Below, piece by piece: positions 35,575 through 44,063 of a stretch of DNA of 64,000 nt. Source of the stretch: an uncultured Aeromonadales bacterium (GTDB lineage: Bacteria > Pseudomonadota > Gammaproteobacteria > Enterobacterales > Succinivibrionaceae); contig CACZLZ010000010.1 in the NCBI GenBank assembly GCA_902782145.1, positions 1-64,000 of the forward strand, written 5' to 3'. The stretch's first letter is position 1. Each line of letters begins with the position of its first letter. The notes below the pieces were generated by a model that was not told the origin of the DNA, made no database searches, and saw only the letters and a program-made list of their open reading frames with translations. A program made the position numbers and the translations under genes.

Positions 35575-35835
35575 TGCTGTGCTCCTGTGGGGCGGCTGCA
35601 ATCAGGGCAGGCCGGCGGGCGGGCATTATATCATGGGGATCACGGATCTGGGCTCGCCAGGGCGGTTGTGCTTTCCGGCGGACGGAAAGGTGCTTACAAT
35701 CATTTTGGATCCCCGGATCCTGTCCATGCCCCGGATCTGCGGGGCGGACAGAGGCCGTGCCTTATGCCGTGTCAGTCCGTCCGGACTGCACCTGGCGGCC
35801 GGATCTGCGGGGATGTTTTGCCCAAGGAGAGCCTG

Positions 35836-36354
35836 ATGAAAACACTGATCATCTTTTCCCACACCTATTATGCCCAGTCCCGGGTGAACCGCCGCCTGCT
35901 GGAGATCGCCAACCTGATCCCCGATGTCACCATCCGGAACCTGGACGGCCTTTACGGCACCGACTTCACCAAGATTGACGTGCCCGAGGAGCAGCACCTG
36001 CTCACGGAGAACAGCCGCATTGTCTTCCAGTTCCCGGTGTTCTGGTTCAGCACCCCGCCCATGCTGAAGGCCTACATGGATCAGGTGTTCACCCATGGCT
36101 GGGCCTACGGCTCCGAGGGCCATGCCCTGGCGGGCAAGCAGTTCATGGTGGCAGCCTCCACCGGCAGTTCCCTGGAGAAGTACCGGAAGGGCGGTTTCAC
36201 CATGGAGGAGCTGCTCAGGCCCCTGATGACCTCGGCGGCCTTTGTGGGCATGGTGGTGGATCGTCCCATGATCACCTACGGCTGCCTGGATATCACCGAG
36301 GAGGGGATCAAGGCCGCCTGCCAGGAGTACCGCAAACTGCTGACCACCTGCTGA
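35836..36354 (+). CDS. Flavodoxin-fold NAD(P)H oxidoreductase (KefF/MdaB family)
   Basis: The 172-residue protein has the family pattern: N-terminal phosphate loop region ILIFSHTYYAQSRVNRR-type (KTLIIFSHTYYAQSRVN), FQFPVFWFSTPPMLKAYMDQV, and ASTGSSLEKYRKGG, which bind FMN/FAD. Such enzymes reduce quinones by two electrons, or act as ancillary subunits of the KefC potassium channel. No kef gene is near, so quinone reduction is the simpler guess. ATG 35836 follows AAGGAGAG; the frame upstream is open for hundreds of codons but is the shadow of thiI. Confidence 0.82.
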   Translation: MKTLIIFSHTYYAQSRVNRRLLEIANLIPDVTIRNLDGLYGTDFTKIDVPEEQHLLTENSRIVFQFPVFWFSTPPMLKAYMDQVFTHGWAYGSEGHALAGKQFMVAASTGSSLEKYRKGGFTMEELLRPLMTSAAFVGMVVDRPMITYGCLDITEEGIKAACQEYRKLLTTC

Positions 36355-36507
36355 GACCGGTTTCCTGTATTTCGTTTGGTGTCTTTAATGCCGGCGGGTT
36401 CCGGATCCGGGATCTGCCTTTTCTTTTCTGACTGCCGGAGGGGATCTTGTTGCCGCTTTTGAGCCGCTCCTGATCCCGCTGCCGCTCTTTTCCCAGGAGA
36501 GTTTTTG

Positions 36508-37386
36508 ATGCTGCAATTCTTTTCTCCCTTCCGCCTGCCGGTGCTGCTGTCCCTGGCGGGGTGTTTCCTGTCCGCCCTTTCGGGCTGTGCGGTGATGTCC
36601 GAGGACGAGTGCCGGGCGGCCGACTGGGGCAGCAGAGGCTACCAGGACGGCGCCGCCGGCATGGCCTCCTCCATGCTCCGGGAGTACCAGGACGCCTGTG
36701 CCAAATATGTGATGGTGGACAGTGCGGCTTACAATGACGGCCGGCGGCAGGGAGCCAACGTCTACTGCACCGATGATCGGGCCTATGACATGGGATCTGC
36801 CGGGGAGAAGGTCACGGATATCTGCCGGGTGTCCTCCAATGCCCAGGGCTTTGCCGAGTATTACCGCCGGGGACGGGAGGTGTTCCAGGAGTGCTCCTAT
36901 CTCACGGAGGCGGATGATGCCCTGGCCCGGATCGGGGAGTACTCCGGGGACCGGGCTTTGGGACCCCTGAACCGCATGCTCCAGGAGAACCGGCGGCATC
37001 TGGCCCACTGGCGTCCGGAGCTGGCTGACTACTGTGACTATGTCCGGGCCCACGGCAGGAGCGGCAATTTCCGGAAAACCGACTACAGCGGCGTCATGTC
37101 CTCCATGCCCTATCCCCGGGCCATGGACAGCGCCGAGAAAGCCACGGAAATGCTGCGCCGCAGCGAGTCCGCCCGCAGCGCCATCGACCGGGAGATCCGG
37201 GATGTGGACAGATGCCTGGATCGGGAGGAGGATGATCGCAAGTATAAGGCCTGCCAGCGCCGCATGGACTGCCTCCGGGATGCCGCCCGGGAACTGGACC
37301 GCAATGAGCGCCGGACACTGGACCGGATCATAGACGGGCACAGTTACTCCACATCCTGGACGGATGACTACCGGAAGTGCCGCTGA
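36508..37386 (+). CDS. Lipoprotein with DUF2799-like domain
   Basis: The 292-residue protein starts at ATG 36508 after AGGAGA. A lipoprotein signal ends at LSALSGC. The mature part contains CRAADWGSRGYQDGAAG and a second GQ-like repeat (AEYYRRGREVFQ), the pattern of DUF2799 envelope lipoproteins of unknown function. The C-terminal third is strongly helical and charged (SAIDREIRDVDRCLDREE), probably a coiled coil. It lies between the oxidoreductase and xseB. Confidence 0.65.
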   Translation: MLQFFSPFRLPVLLSLAGCFLSALSGCAVMSEDECRAADWGSRGYQDGAAGMASSMLREYQDACAKYVMVDSAAYNDGRRQGANVYCTDDRAYDMGSAGEKVTDICRVSSNAQGFAEYYRRGREVFQECSYLTEADDALARIGEYSGDRALGPLNRMLQENRRHLAHWRPELADYCDYVRAHGRSGNFRKTDYSGVMSSMPYPRAMDSAEKATEMLRRSESARSAIDREIRDVDRCLDREEDDRKYKACQRRMDCLRDAARELDRNERRTLDRIIDGHSYSTSWTDDYRKCR

Positions 37387-37421
37387 GATCTGGACGGTGC
37401 GTCTCCAACGTCCGTCCAGGA

Positions 37422-37457
37422 GCCCCTGATCTGCACCTTCCAGGGGGCCCTTTCTTT
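37422..37457 (+). terminator. Probable intrinsic terminator of the DUF2799 lipoprotein gene
   Basis: GCCCCTG pairs with CAGGGGGC across a 12-base loop and is followed by TTTCTTTT, 36 bp after the stop codon. Confidence 0.5.
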
Positions 37458-37485
37458 TGACTCAGACAGGGCATTTGTATATCAT
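37457..37485 (+). promoter_or_regulatory. Putative promoter of xseB-ispA-dxs
   Basis: TTGACT (37457-37462) and TATCAT (37480-37485) are separated by 17 bp. Transcription would begin near 37492, just inside the upstream candidate start codon of xseB (37491). This favours the downstream start at 37572. Confidence 0.5.
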
Positions 37486-37571
37486 GCACCATGAAAAATA
37501 CGGGCACTGGCAGTCCGGCACCGGAAAGGGCCGGGGCCGGTGTCTTCCGTGATCCTGCTGCGGGGGACCAA

Positions 37572-38033
37572 ATGGCGGAAAAGACCTTTGAAGAGTCGGT
37601 GGCTGAGCTGAATGCCATTATTGAGCGTCTTGGGGCTGAGAACACCACCCTGGACGAGTCCCTGGATCTGTTTTCCCGGGGCATGTCCCTGGTGGGCCAG
37701 TGCCGGCACCGGCTGGATGAGGCCAGCGCCCGGATCCAGCTCCTGCTGCGCCAGGACACCGAGGCGGCGTCCTTTGTCCCTCTGACCGCCTCCGGCTCCG
37801 TGCCTCCGGCCCGGATCCCGCCCCAGGGTCAGGTGCAGGCACCCCCGGTCTCCCAGATCCCGGTGCCGGAGCAGCAGCCGGCGGTTCAGGCTGCCCCGGC
37901 CGCAAGCCGGAGTACTCCCCCCTCCTCCCAGAGTGACAGCCCATCCCGGGGATCCCCCCGGGGCATGCAGGAAGCGGTGCGGCGGTCCATTCCGTCCCCG
38001 GATGACAATCTTGATGACATGATCCCCTTCTAG
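37572..38033 (+). CDS. xseB: Exonuclease VII small subunit with SSB-like C-terminal tail
   Basis: Residues 1-68 are a normal XseB: FEESVAELNAIIERLGAENT, TLDESLDLFSRGMSLVGQCR and ARIQLLL, the helical hairpin that packs on XseA. E. coli XseB stops near residue 80. This protein continues to 153 with a Pro/Gln/Ser/Ala-rich linker and ends DDNLDDMIPF. That ending resembles the C-terminal tip of single-stranded DNA-binding protein (MDFDDDIPF in E. coli), which docks SSB partner proteins. The tail and its role are inference from sequence. The start at 37572 is preferred because the promoter lies at 37457-37485. ispA follows 83 bp later. Confidence 0.85.
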   Translation: MAEKTFEESVAELNAIIERLGAENTTLDESLDLFSRGMSLVGQCRHRLDEASARIQLLLRQDTEAASFVPLTASGSVPPARIPPQGQVQAPPVSQIPVPEQQPAVQAAPAASRSTPPSSQSDSPSRGSPRGMQEAVRRSIPSPDDNLDDMIPF

Positions 38034-38116
38034 GGGACCCCACAGGTGCTGATCCGGGAATGGCGTTCCGGTTCCTGCCGGATCGGCGGGCGGATCGGCT
38101 GGATATGGTTGATGCT

Positions 38117-39007
38117 ATGAATTTTGAAGAACAGCTCAGAAACTGCCGCCAGCGGGTGGATGACTTCCTCCGGCGGCAGGTGGACAGCCTTCCCGAGGTC
38201 TCGGTGCCCCTCAGGGACGCCATGCGCCACGGACTGCTTATCGGCGGCAAGAGGATCCGGCCTTTCCTGGTGTACAGCGTGGGCTCCATGCTGGGGGCGG
38301 ATCCCGGGATCATGGACGCCCCGGCGGCGGCCATAGAGTGCATCCATGCCTATTCCCTGATCCATGACGATCTGCCCTGCATGGATGACGACGATCTGCG
38401 CCGGGGAAAGCCCACGGTGCACAAGCTCTACGGCGAGGTCCAGGGCATGCTGGCCGGGGACGCACTGCAGACCCTGGGCTTTGAGATCCTCTCCGGCCAT
38501 GAGATGCCCCCGGAGCTCCGGGACGGGCAGCTGGCCATGCTCCGGGAACTGAGCCGGGCCACCGGGTACCTGGGCATGTGCGGCGGCCAGTCCCTGGATC
38601 TCCTGGGGGAGAATGCCCGCCTCACTCTGGAGCAGCTGGAGCAGATCCACCGGCACAAGACCGGGGCCCTGATCGAGGCGGCGGCGGTGCTGGGCACCCT
38701 GTGCGTTCCGTCCCCGGATCCGGCCCACACTGATCTGATCCGGCGCTTTGCCCGGGTCGTGGGTCTGGCTTTCCAGGTCCATGACGACATTCTGGACGTG
38801 GTGGGGGACACCGCCACCCTGGGCAAGCCCAGCGGCTCCGACGAGGACAACGCCAAGAGCACCTATCCCGCCCTGTTGGGATTAGACCGGGCCCGGGAGT
38901 ATGAGCAGAAGCTTACCTCCGAGGCTCTGGAGTGCCTGGGGCAGCTGCCCTATGACACCGGGGTGCTCCAGGACTTTGCCCGGTTCATCATCAGCCGGAA
39001 CAGCTGA
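38117..39007 (+). CDS. ispA: Farnesyl diphosphate synthase IspA
   Basis: The 296-residue prenyltransferase condenses IPP with DMAPP and GPP to FPP. The first Asp-rich motif is DDLPCMDDDD and the second DDILDVVGD. The short side chain before the first motif (AYSLIHDD) is typical of the bacterial FPP type. The start ATG 38117 gives the family N-terminus (MNFEEQLRNCRQRVDD); alternative starts at 38105 and 38060 cannot be excluded because no site has a strong ribosome binding sequence. It is followed by dxs after 3 bp, so both isoprenoid genes are co-expressed. Confidence 0.94.
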   Translation: MNFEEQLRNCRQRVDDFLRRQVDSLPEVSVPLRDAMRHGLLIGGKRIRPFLVYSVGSMLGADPGIMDAPAAAIECIHAYSLIHDDLPCMDDDDLRRGKPTVHKLYGEVQGMLAGDALQTLGFEILSGHEMPPELRDGQLAMLRELSRATGYLGMCGGQSLDLLGENARLTLEQLEQIHRHKTGALIEAAAVLGTLCVPSPDPAHTDLIRRFARVVGLAFQVHDDILDVVGDTATLGKPSGSDEDNAKSTYPALLGLDRAREYEQKLTSEALECLGQLPYDTGVLQDFARFIISRNS

Positions 39008-39010
39008 TCC

Positions 39011-40879
39011 ATGAAAGTCGACCCCCAGATATACCCCCTCCTGGCCGCCACGCCGACCCCGACGGAGCTCCGGCGCCTCCCCCGGGAGCGCCTGGCAGAT
39101 CTGTGTGCGGAGATCCGGGACTTCCTGCTGAAGTCCGTCAGCCGCAGCTCCGGCCACCTGGCTTCGGGCCTGGGGGTGGTGGAGCTGACGGTGGCGCTGC
39201 ACTATGTCTATGACACCCCCCGGGATCAGCTGATCTGGGACGTGGGCCACCAGGCCTATCCCCACAAGATCCTCACCGGCCGGGCCGAGAAACTGGACAC
39301 CATCCGGTCCCGGAATGGGATCCACGCCTTCCCCTGGCGGGGGGAGAGTGACTATGATCCGGTGTCCGTGGGCCACGCCAGCACCTCCGTGGGTATGGCC
39401 CTGGGCATGATCCTGGCCAACGGTCTGAAGGGCTGCGACAGCCGCACTGTGGCGGTGCTGGGGGACGGCGCCCTCACCGGGGGCATGGTCTATGAGGCCA
39501 TGAACCATGCCGGGGGCCTTAAGGCCAACATGCTGGTGGTGCTCAATGACAATGAGAACTCCATCTCCTCCACCGTGGGCGCCGTGTCCACCACCCTGAG
39601 CAACCTCATCACCAGTTCCCTTTACAATGACATCAGTTCCCGGGCCAACAGCGTCCTGGACAGTTTCCCCCTGCTGAAGAAGTTTGCCAACCGCACCGGC
39701 GAGCAGGTGAAAGGCATGATGATGCCCAGCTCCCTGTTCGAGGAGCTGGGCTTCAACTACATCGGTCCCATTGACGGCCATGACGTGGTGGGACTGGTGG
39801 ATATCCTCCAGAAGATCAAATCCCTCAAGGGACCCCAGCTGCTCCATGTGGTGACCCAGAAGGGCAGGGGCTATGAGCCTGCGGAGCACAATCCATCCCT
39901 GTATCACGGGGTGCCCTCCTTTGAATTGAACCATGAGCTGCCCCGGAGCGGCAAGCGCACCTATTCCTCGGTATTTGGGGAGTTCCTGCTTGCCCGGGCC
40001 CAGGAGGATCCCCTGATGGTGGCGGTGACCCCGGCCATGAAGGACGGATCCGGCATGGCGGAGTTTGCCGAGAAATACCCGGATCGTTTTTTTGATGTGG
40101 CCATTGCCGAGCAGCATGCGGTGACCCTGGGGGGCGGCATGGCCCTGAACGGGCTGCATCCGGTGGTGTGCGTCTATTCCTCCTTTCTGCAGCGGGCCTA
40201 TGATCAGATCCTCCACGATGTGGCCATCCAGAAGGCTCCGGTGCTGCTGGCGGTGGATCGGGCGGGGATTGTGGGATCGGACGGTCCCACCCACCAGGGA
40301 GTCTTTGATCTGGCTTATCTCCGCACGGTTCCTGGCCTCACGGTGATGGCGCCCTCCTGCTTTGCGGAGCTCACCCGGATGCTGGCTTATGGCAGCACCC
40401 TGGGGAAGGCGGCCGCAGTGCGCTATCCCCGGGGCGGGGAGATGGCCTCCTTCGACTTCCCTTATGAGCCCCTGGAGAAGGGCCGGGGCCAGGTGGTGCG
40501 CCAAGGCCGGGGCATGGTGATCATGAACTTCGGCGCCTTGCTGTCCTTTGCTTTGGATGCGGCGGAGGAACTGGATGCCCAGGTGTGCGACATGCGCTTT
40601 GTGAAGCCCCTGGATCGGCATTTTGTCCTCTCCCAGGCGGTGAAGGCAGGGAAACTGGTGATCACATTGGAGGACGGGATTGTCAGCGGCGGCGCCGGAT
40701 CGGCGGTGTCCCAGATCATCTCCTCCAGTGGTTGCCCGGTGCCGGTGCTGAACATCGGGGTGGGGGACGAGTTTGTGGAGCAGGGGTTGCCCGGGGAACT
40801 GTACCGGGATCTGGGCATGGATGCCCATGGGATTGTCCGCCAGATCCGAGCCTACCTGCGGGAGCATGATATCCAGTGA
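39011..40879 (+). CDS. dxs: 1-deoxy-D-xylulose-5-phosphate synthase
   Basis: The 622-residue thiamine-diphosphate enzyme makes DXP from pyruvate and glyceraldehyde 3-phosphate, the first step of the MEP pathway. Sequence marks are SSGHLASGLGVVELT, WDVGHQAYPHKILTGR, the ThDP motif GDGALTGGMVYEAMNH...LNDNENS, and PTHQGVFDLAYLR in the pyrimidine domain. Length is standard. It completes the xseB-ispA-dxs unit known from many gammaproteobacteria. Confidence 0.97.
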   Translation: MKVDPQIYPLLAATPTPTELRRLPRERLADLCAEIRDFLLKSVSRSSGHLASGLGVVELTVALHYVYDTPRDQLIWDVGHQAYPHKILTGRAEKLDTIRSRNGIHAFPWRGESDYDPVSVGHASTSVGMALGMILANGLKGCDSRTVAVLGDGALTGGMVYEAMNHAGGLKANMLVVLNDNENSISSTVGAVSTTLSNLITSSLYNDISSRANSVLDSFPLLKKFANRTGEQVKGMMMPSSLFEELGFNYIGPIDGHDVVGLVDILQKIKSLKGPQLLHVVTQKGRGYEPAEHNPSLYHGVPSFELNHELPRSGKRTYSSVFGEFLLARAQEDPLMVAVTPAMKDGSGMAEFAEKYPDRFFDVAIAEQHAVTLGGGMALNGLHPVVCVYSSFLQRAYDQILHDVAIQKAPVLLAVDRAGIVGSDGPTHQGVFDLAYLRTVPGLTVMAPSCFAELTRMLAYGSTLGKAAAVRYPRGGEMASFDFPYEPLEKGRGQVVRQGRGMVIMNFGALLSFALDAAEELDAQVCDMRFVKPLDRHFVLSQAVKAGKLVITLEDGIVSGGAGSAVSQIISSSGCPVPVLNIGVGDEFVEQGLPGELYRDLGMDAHGIVRQIRAYLREHDIQ

Positions 40880-40953
40880 GCCGCCCATGGGACCAAGCGG
40901 CTTTCCTTCCGATCCATTTTTCTGAACGAGCATTTTTCTGAGGAGGTGGCAGC

Positions 40954-41439
40954 ATGCCGTCTTTTGACATAGTGTCCGAAGTGGACATGACCGAGATCCG
41001 GAATGCGGTGGACAACGCCAACCGGGAACTGCAGACCAGGTTTGACTTCCGGGGCAGTGAGGCGTCCTTTGAGCTCAAGGACGGGACCATCCGCCTGGAG
41101 GCGGATGCGGATTTCCAGATCCGGCAGATGATCGACATTCTCCGGGACAAGGCAGCCAAGCGCAAAATCGATCCCGCCGTGTTTGATCAGGAGCAGGAGA
41201 TCACCCAGTCCGGGAAGAAGTACCTGAAGAGCATCGGCCTCAAGCAGGGCATTCCCATGGACACCGCCAAGAAGCTGGTGAAGATCGCCAAGGAGTCCAA
41301 ACTGAAGGTCCAGACCCAGATCCAGGGGGACACAGTGCGGGTCACCGGCAAGAGCCGGGATGATCTCCAGGCGGTGATCCAACTGGTGCGCAAGGCCGAT
41401 CTGGGACAGCCTTTTCAGTTCAACAACTTCCGGGACTGA
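40954..41439 (+). CDS. yajQ: YajQ family nucleotide-binding protein
   Basis: The 161-residue protein has the DUF520 pattern: [11 protein letters not shown] at the start, [37 protein letters not shown] and [12 protein letters not shown] near the end. YajQ proteins bind nucleotides, and some have been reported to bind cyclic di-GMP. GAGGAGG lies 6 bases before the ATG. Length equals that of the E. coli protein (163). Confidence 0.95.
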   Translation: MPSFDIVSEVDMTEIRNAVDNANRELQTRFDFRGSEASFELKDGTIRLEADADFQIRQMIDILRDKAAKRKIDPAVFDQEQEITQSGKKYLKSIGLKQGIPMDTAKKLVKIAKESKLKVQTQIQGDTVRVTGKSRDDLQAVIQLVRKADLGQPFQFNNFRD

Positions 41440-41581
41440 GAGTTCCGGAGGTATTTCCCTTTTGCCTGCCGTCCTCCGGGATGAGTTATCACCGGCCGGG
41501 GGGCGGAGCTGCCGGAACTGGTACCAGGACGCCAGAGCGCCGTGGTAGCAGGTCGGCAGTTTTCTGTTTTCCGCTTCTGCC

Positions 41582-42952
41582 ATGGCATCAAATTCCTCTG
41601 TGCCCGTCACTGCCCGGAAGGGCAAGTTGGACTTTTCCCGTTTTTCCCTGAACTCCCTGATCTGCATGATCCTGGGCTTCTCTTCCGGGTTGCCTCTGTT
41701 TATGCTGGTGAGCCTGGCACCTATTTATTTGCGGACCTACGGGGTTGATCTCAGAACTATCGGCCTGTTCGCTCTGCTGATGTTCCCCTACAACTGGAAG
41801 TTCCTCTGGGCCCCCCTGTGCGACAGTGTTTTCATCTCCAGCTTCGGTCGCCGCCGCACCTGGATGCTGGGCACGCAGATCCCTCTGCTGGTGCTCACGG
41901 CGCTGATGGGGTACTGCAGTCCTCAGACCGAGCTGAACTTGGTGTCGGCACTGGCGGTGGCGGTGGCGGTGCTTAGTGCTACCCAGGATATCGCCGTGGA
42001 TGCCTACCGCCGGGAGCTCCTCTCTGACCGGGAACTGGGCTTTGGCACCAGCATTCATGTGAACTTCTATCGGCTTTCGGCTCTGGTGCCCGGCAGCCTG
42101 GCCCTGATATTGTCGGATCTGTGCAGTTGGCAGACAGCCTTCTCTGTGACGGCCCTGTTCATGCTGCCGGGGATCTTCTTGTCCCTGGTGATCCGTGAGC
42201 CCCAGGTGCGGCACCGGGCACGGGGTTTCTCTGATGCGGTGGTGCGTCCTTTTTCCGAGTTCTTCTCTCGGATGGGCCTGAAGGGGGCGGTGCTGTTCTT
42301 CCTGTTTCTGTTTGCCTACAAACTGGGGGATTCCATGGCCACGGCCCTGATCACCCCCTTCTATACGGACATGGGCTTCACCCCCACCCAGATCGGCACC
42401 ACCGCCAAGATCATCGGCACCACCGCCAGTGTGGTGGGCGCTCTGGCCGGGGGGCTCATCATGCTGAAGATCGGCATCAACCGGGCGCTGTGGTATTTCG
42501 GGCTGGTGCAGATCATCACCATCCTGGGCTTTGCCTGGCTGTCCCAGTGCCGGCAGGACATGGCGGTGCTGGCCATCGCCGTGGCCGGGGAATATCTGGG
42601 GGTGGGCCTGGGCACCGCCTCCTTTACGGCCTTTATCGCCCGATCCACCAATCCCGCCCACACCGCCACCCAGTTTGCCCTGTTCACCTCCATTGCGGCG
42701 CTGCCCCGGGTGCTGTGCAACAGCGCTACCGGCTTCATGGTGGAGCATCTGGGCTGGTTCACCTTTTTCTGCGTCTGCTTCCTGCTGGCGGTTCCGGGGA
42801 TGCTCCTGCTGTTCTGGGTGGCGCCCTTCAGGGGCGAGGAGCAGGAAGCCTGCGGCAGCGGGGACGGGGAGTCTTCCGGCAGCGGCGGGGGATCGATCGG
42901 ATCTGGCAGCGGCGCCGGCGCGGCGGCCGGGGAGCAGGGCGGCCGGGCCTGA
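41582..42952 (+). CDS. ampG: AmpG-type muropeptide permease (MFS)
   Basis: The 456-residue major facilitator protein imports anhydro-muropeptides for cell wall recycling. The AmpG pattern is clear: MILGFSSGLPLFMLVSLAPIYL in helix 1, PYNWKFLWAPLCD in loop 2-3, GRRRTWM, and ATQDIAVDAYRREL in helix 4-5. About 12 helices are visible. After the last helix comes a 40-residue tail made of Gly, Ser, Glu and Ala. Muropeptide recycling pairs with mpl at 55073, whose product re-uses the imported tripeptide. Confidence 0.9.
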   Translation: MASNSSVPVTARKGKLDFSRFSLNSLICMILGFSSGLPLFMLVSLAPIYLRTYGVDLRTIGLFALLMFPYNWKFLWAPLCDSVFISSFGRRRTWMLGTQIPLLVLTALMGYCSPQTELNLVSALAVAVAVLSATQDIAVDAYRRELLSDRELGFGTSIHVNFYRLSALVPGSLALILSDLCSWQTAFSVTALFMLPGIFLSLVIREPQVRHRARGFSDAVVRPFSEFFSRMGLKGAVLFFLFLFAYKLGDSMATALITPFYTDMGFTPTQIGTTAKIIGTTASVVGALAGGLIMLKIGINRALWYFGLVQIITILGFAWLSQCRQDMAVLAIAVAGEYLGVGLGTASFTAFIARSTNPAHTATQFALFTSIAALPRVLCNSATGFMVEHLGWFTFFCVCFLLAVPGMLLLFWVAPFRGEEQEACGSGDGESSGSGGGSIGSGSGAGAAAGEQGGRA

Positions 42953-43022
42953 GGATCATGGCCGCATCAGGAGTGACGGCGGGTTCCCGGAAGACGGGGC
43001 CCCGGAGGGGAGGACAGAGCAC

Positions 43023-43376
43023 ATGGACTGCGTTTTCATTCAGCAGCTGAAGGTTGAATGCATCATCGGGATTTATGAGGCGGAGAAGAAATCTCCCCAG
43101 CCTCTGCTCATTGATGCCGAGATCTTCTATGACAGCCACGGGGCGGGGCTGGCGGACGACTACAGCCGGGTGATCGACTATGCCAAGGTGTGCGCTGATA
43201 TCACCACTCTCCTGCAGGAGTCCCGCTTTGAGCTGGTGGAGACCGCCGGGGAGCAGATCTGCGCCCTGATCTTTGCCAAGTACCATGCCGCCTCGGTGCG
43301 GCTTAAGATCTGCAAGCCCTGGGCAGTGGAGAACGCCGCCGGGGTCGGGGTGATCCTGGAGCGGAACGCCCGGTGA
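43023..43376 (+). CDS. folB: Dihydroneopterin aldolase FolB
   Basis: The 117-residue enzyme cleaves 7,8-dihydroneopterin in folate synthesis. Family sequences are CIIGIYEAEKKSPQPLLIDAEIFYD, DDYSRVIDYAKV and LVETAGEQICALI. The ATG at 43023 follows GGGGAGGA; the frame upstream is ampG shadow. The stop overlaps the folK start by 4 bp (GTGA). Confidence 0.93.
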   Translation: MDCVFIQQLKVECIIGIYEAEKKSPQPLLIDAEIFYDSHGAGLADDYSRVIDYAKVCADITTLLQESRFELVETAGEQICALIFAKYHAASVRLKICKPWAVENAAGVGVILERNAR

Positions 43377-43861
43377 CCGGCAGGATCTTCATTGGTATGG
43401 GCTCCAACTGTGAGCCGGAGTCCCGCCTGGCCGCCGCAGGGGCGCTCTTGGCTGAACTCCTCCGGGAGCCCCTCTTCTCCCCCTGCTACCGGTCGACCTC
43501 CCGCTCGGAGGGGGCGGACTATCTGAACATGGTGGCCACGGGGCTGACAGAGCTTGATCCCGGAGAACTGAAGAAACGTCTCCGGGAGATAGAGCAGAGC
43601 CTGGGGCGGCGCCGGGATCAGAAGGGCTGTTGCGCCCTGGATCTGGATATCCTCTGGCATCCGGGGGGCGGCGGGGCTGAACCCCTGATCCACGGGGATC
43701 TGGGGGAGATGGCCTATGCGGCGGTTCCTGTGGCTGATCTGGCCGGTGTCCTGGATCCCGGGGGATCTGGACTGGACGGGATCTGGGCCGTCCTGCCGCC
43801 GCCGGAGGTGATTGCCTCCATGCGGAGTCAGCTGACTCCGGTTCCCCGGCCGGAGATCTGA
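43373..43861 (+). CDS. folK: HPPK, 6-hydroxymethyl-dihydropterin pyrophosphokinase FolK
   Basis: The 162-residue kinase acts right after FolB in folate synthesis. The N-terminus has IFIGMGSNCEPESRL, then YLNMVATG and the Mg-binding ALDLDILWH. The usual Arg-rich loop before LDLDIL is modified (DQKGCCALDLDIL). It starts with GTG in a 4-bp overlap with folB, so the two genes are coupled. The stop codon is also the first base triplet of a short repeat array. Confidence 0.88.
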   Translation: MTGRIFIGMGSNCEPESRLAAAGALLAELLREPLFSPCYRSTSRSEGADYLNMVATGLTELDPGELKKRLREIEQSLGRRRDQKGCCALDLDILWHPGGGGAEPLIHGDLGEMAYAAVPVADLAGVLDPGGSGLDGIWAVLPPPEVIASMRSQLTPVPRPEI

Positions 43862-43954
43862 GACCGGGCAGCAGGTGTGAGTCCTGAGACCTGACCCCCG
43901 GAGGGAGCCTTGAGACCTGGCACCCCTGAGGGAGATCTGAGACCGGGGGCAGTG
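43859..43954. repeat. 26-27 bp imperfect direct repeats, 3.5 units
   Basis: Units start TGAGACC at 43859, 43885, 43911 and 43938. The first begins with the folK stop codon itself. The units vary in their middle and carry CC(T)GAGGGAG. They fill much of the 200 bp before uppP. Confidence 0.65.
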
Positions 43955-44063
43955 TCTTTTACGGTGGAGTGTCCGTTCCGGCGGTGGATCCCGGATCCGG
44001 ACGGACGAACTGACTGACTGACGATCGGCCGGGGAACTGATTATTTTTTGGGAGTGTGTACGC

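Noticed and set aside
34582..35835. Long upstream extension of the oxidoreductase frame
   Set aside because: The extension is antisense to thiI; ATG 35836 has a good ribosome binding site and gives the family N-terminus.
37491..37571. Upstream ATG of xseB at 37491
   Set aside because: The predicted transcription start is at about 37492, there is no ribosome binding site, and XseB similarity begins at 37572.
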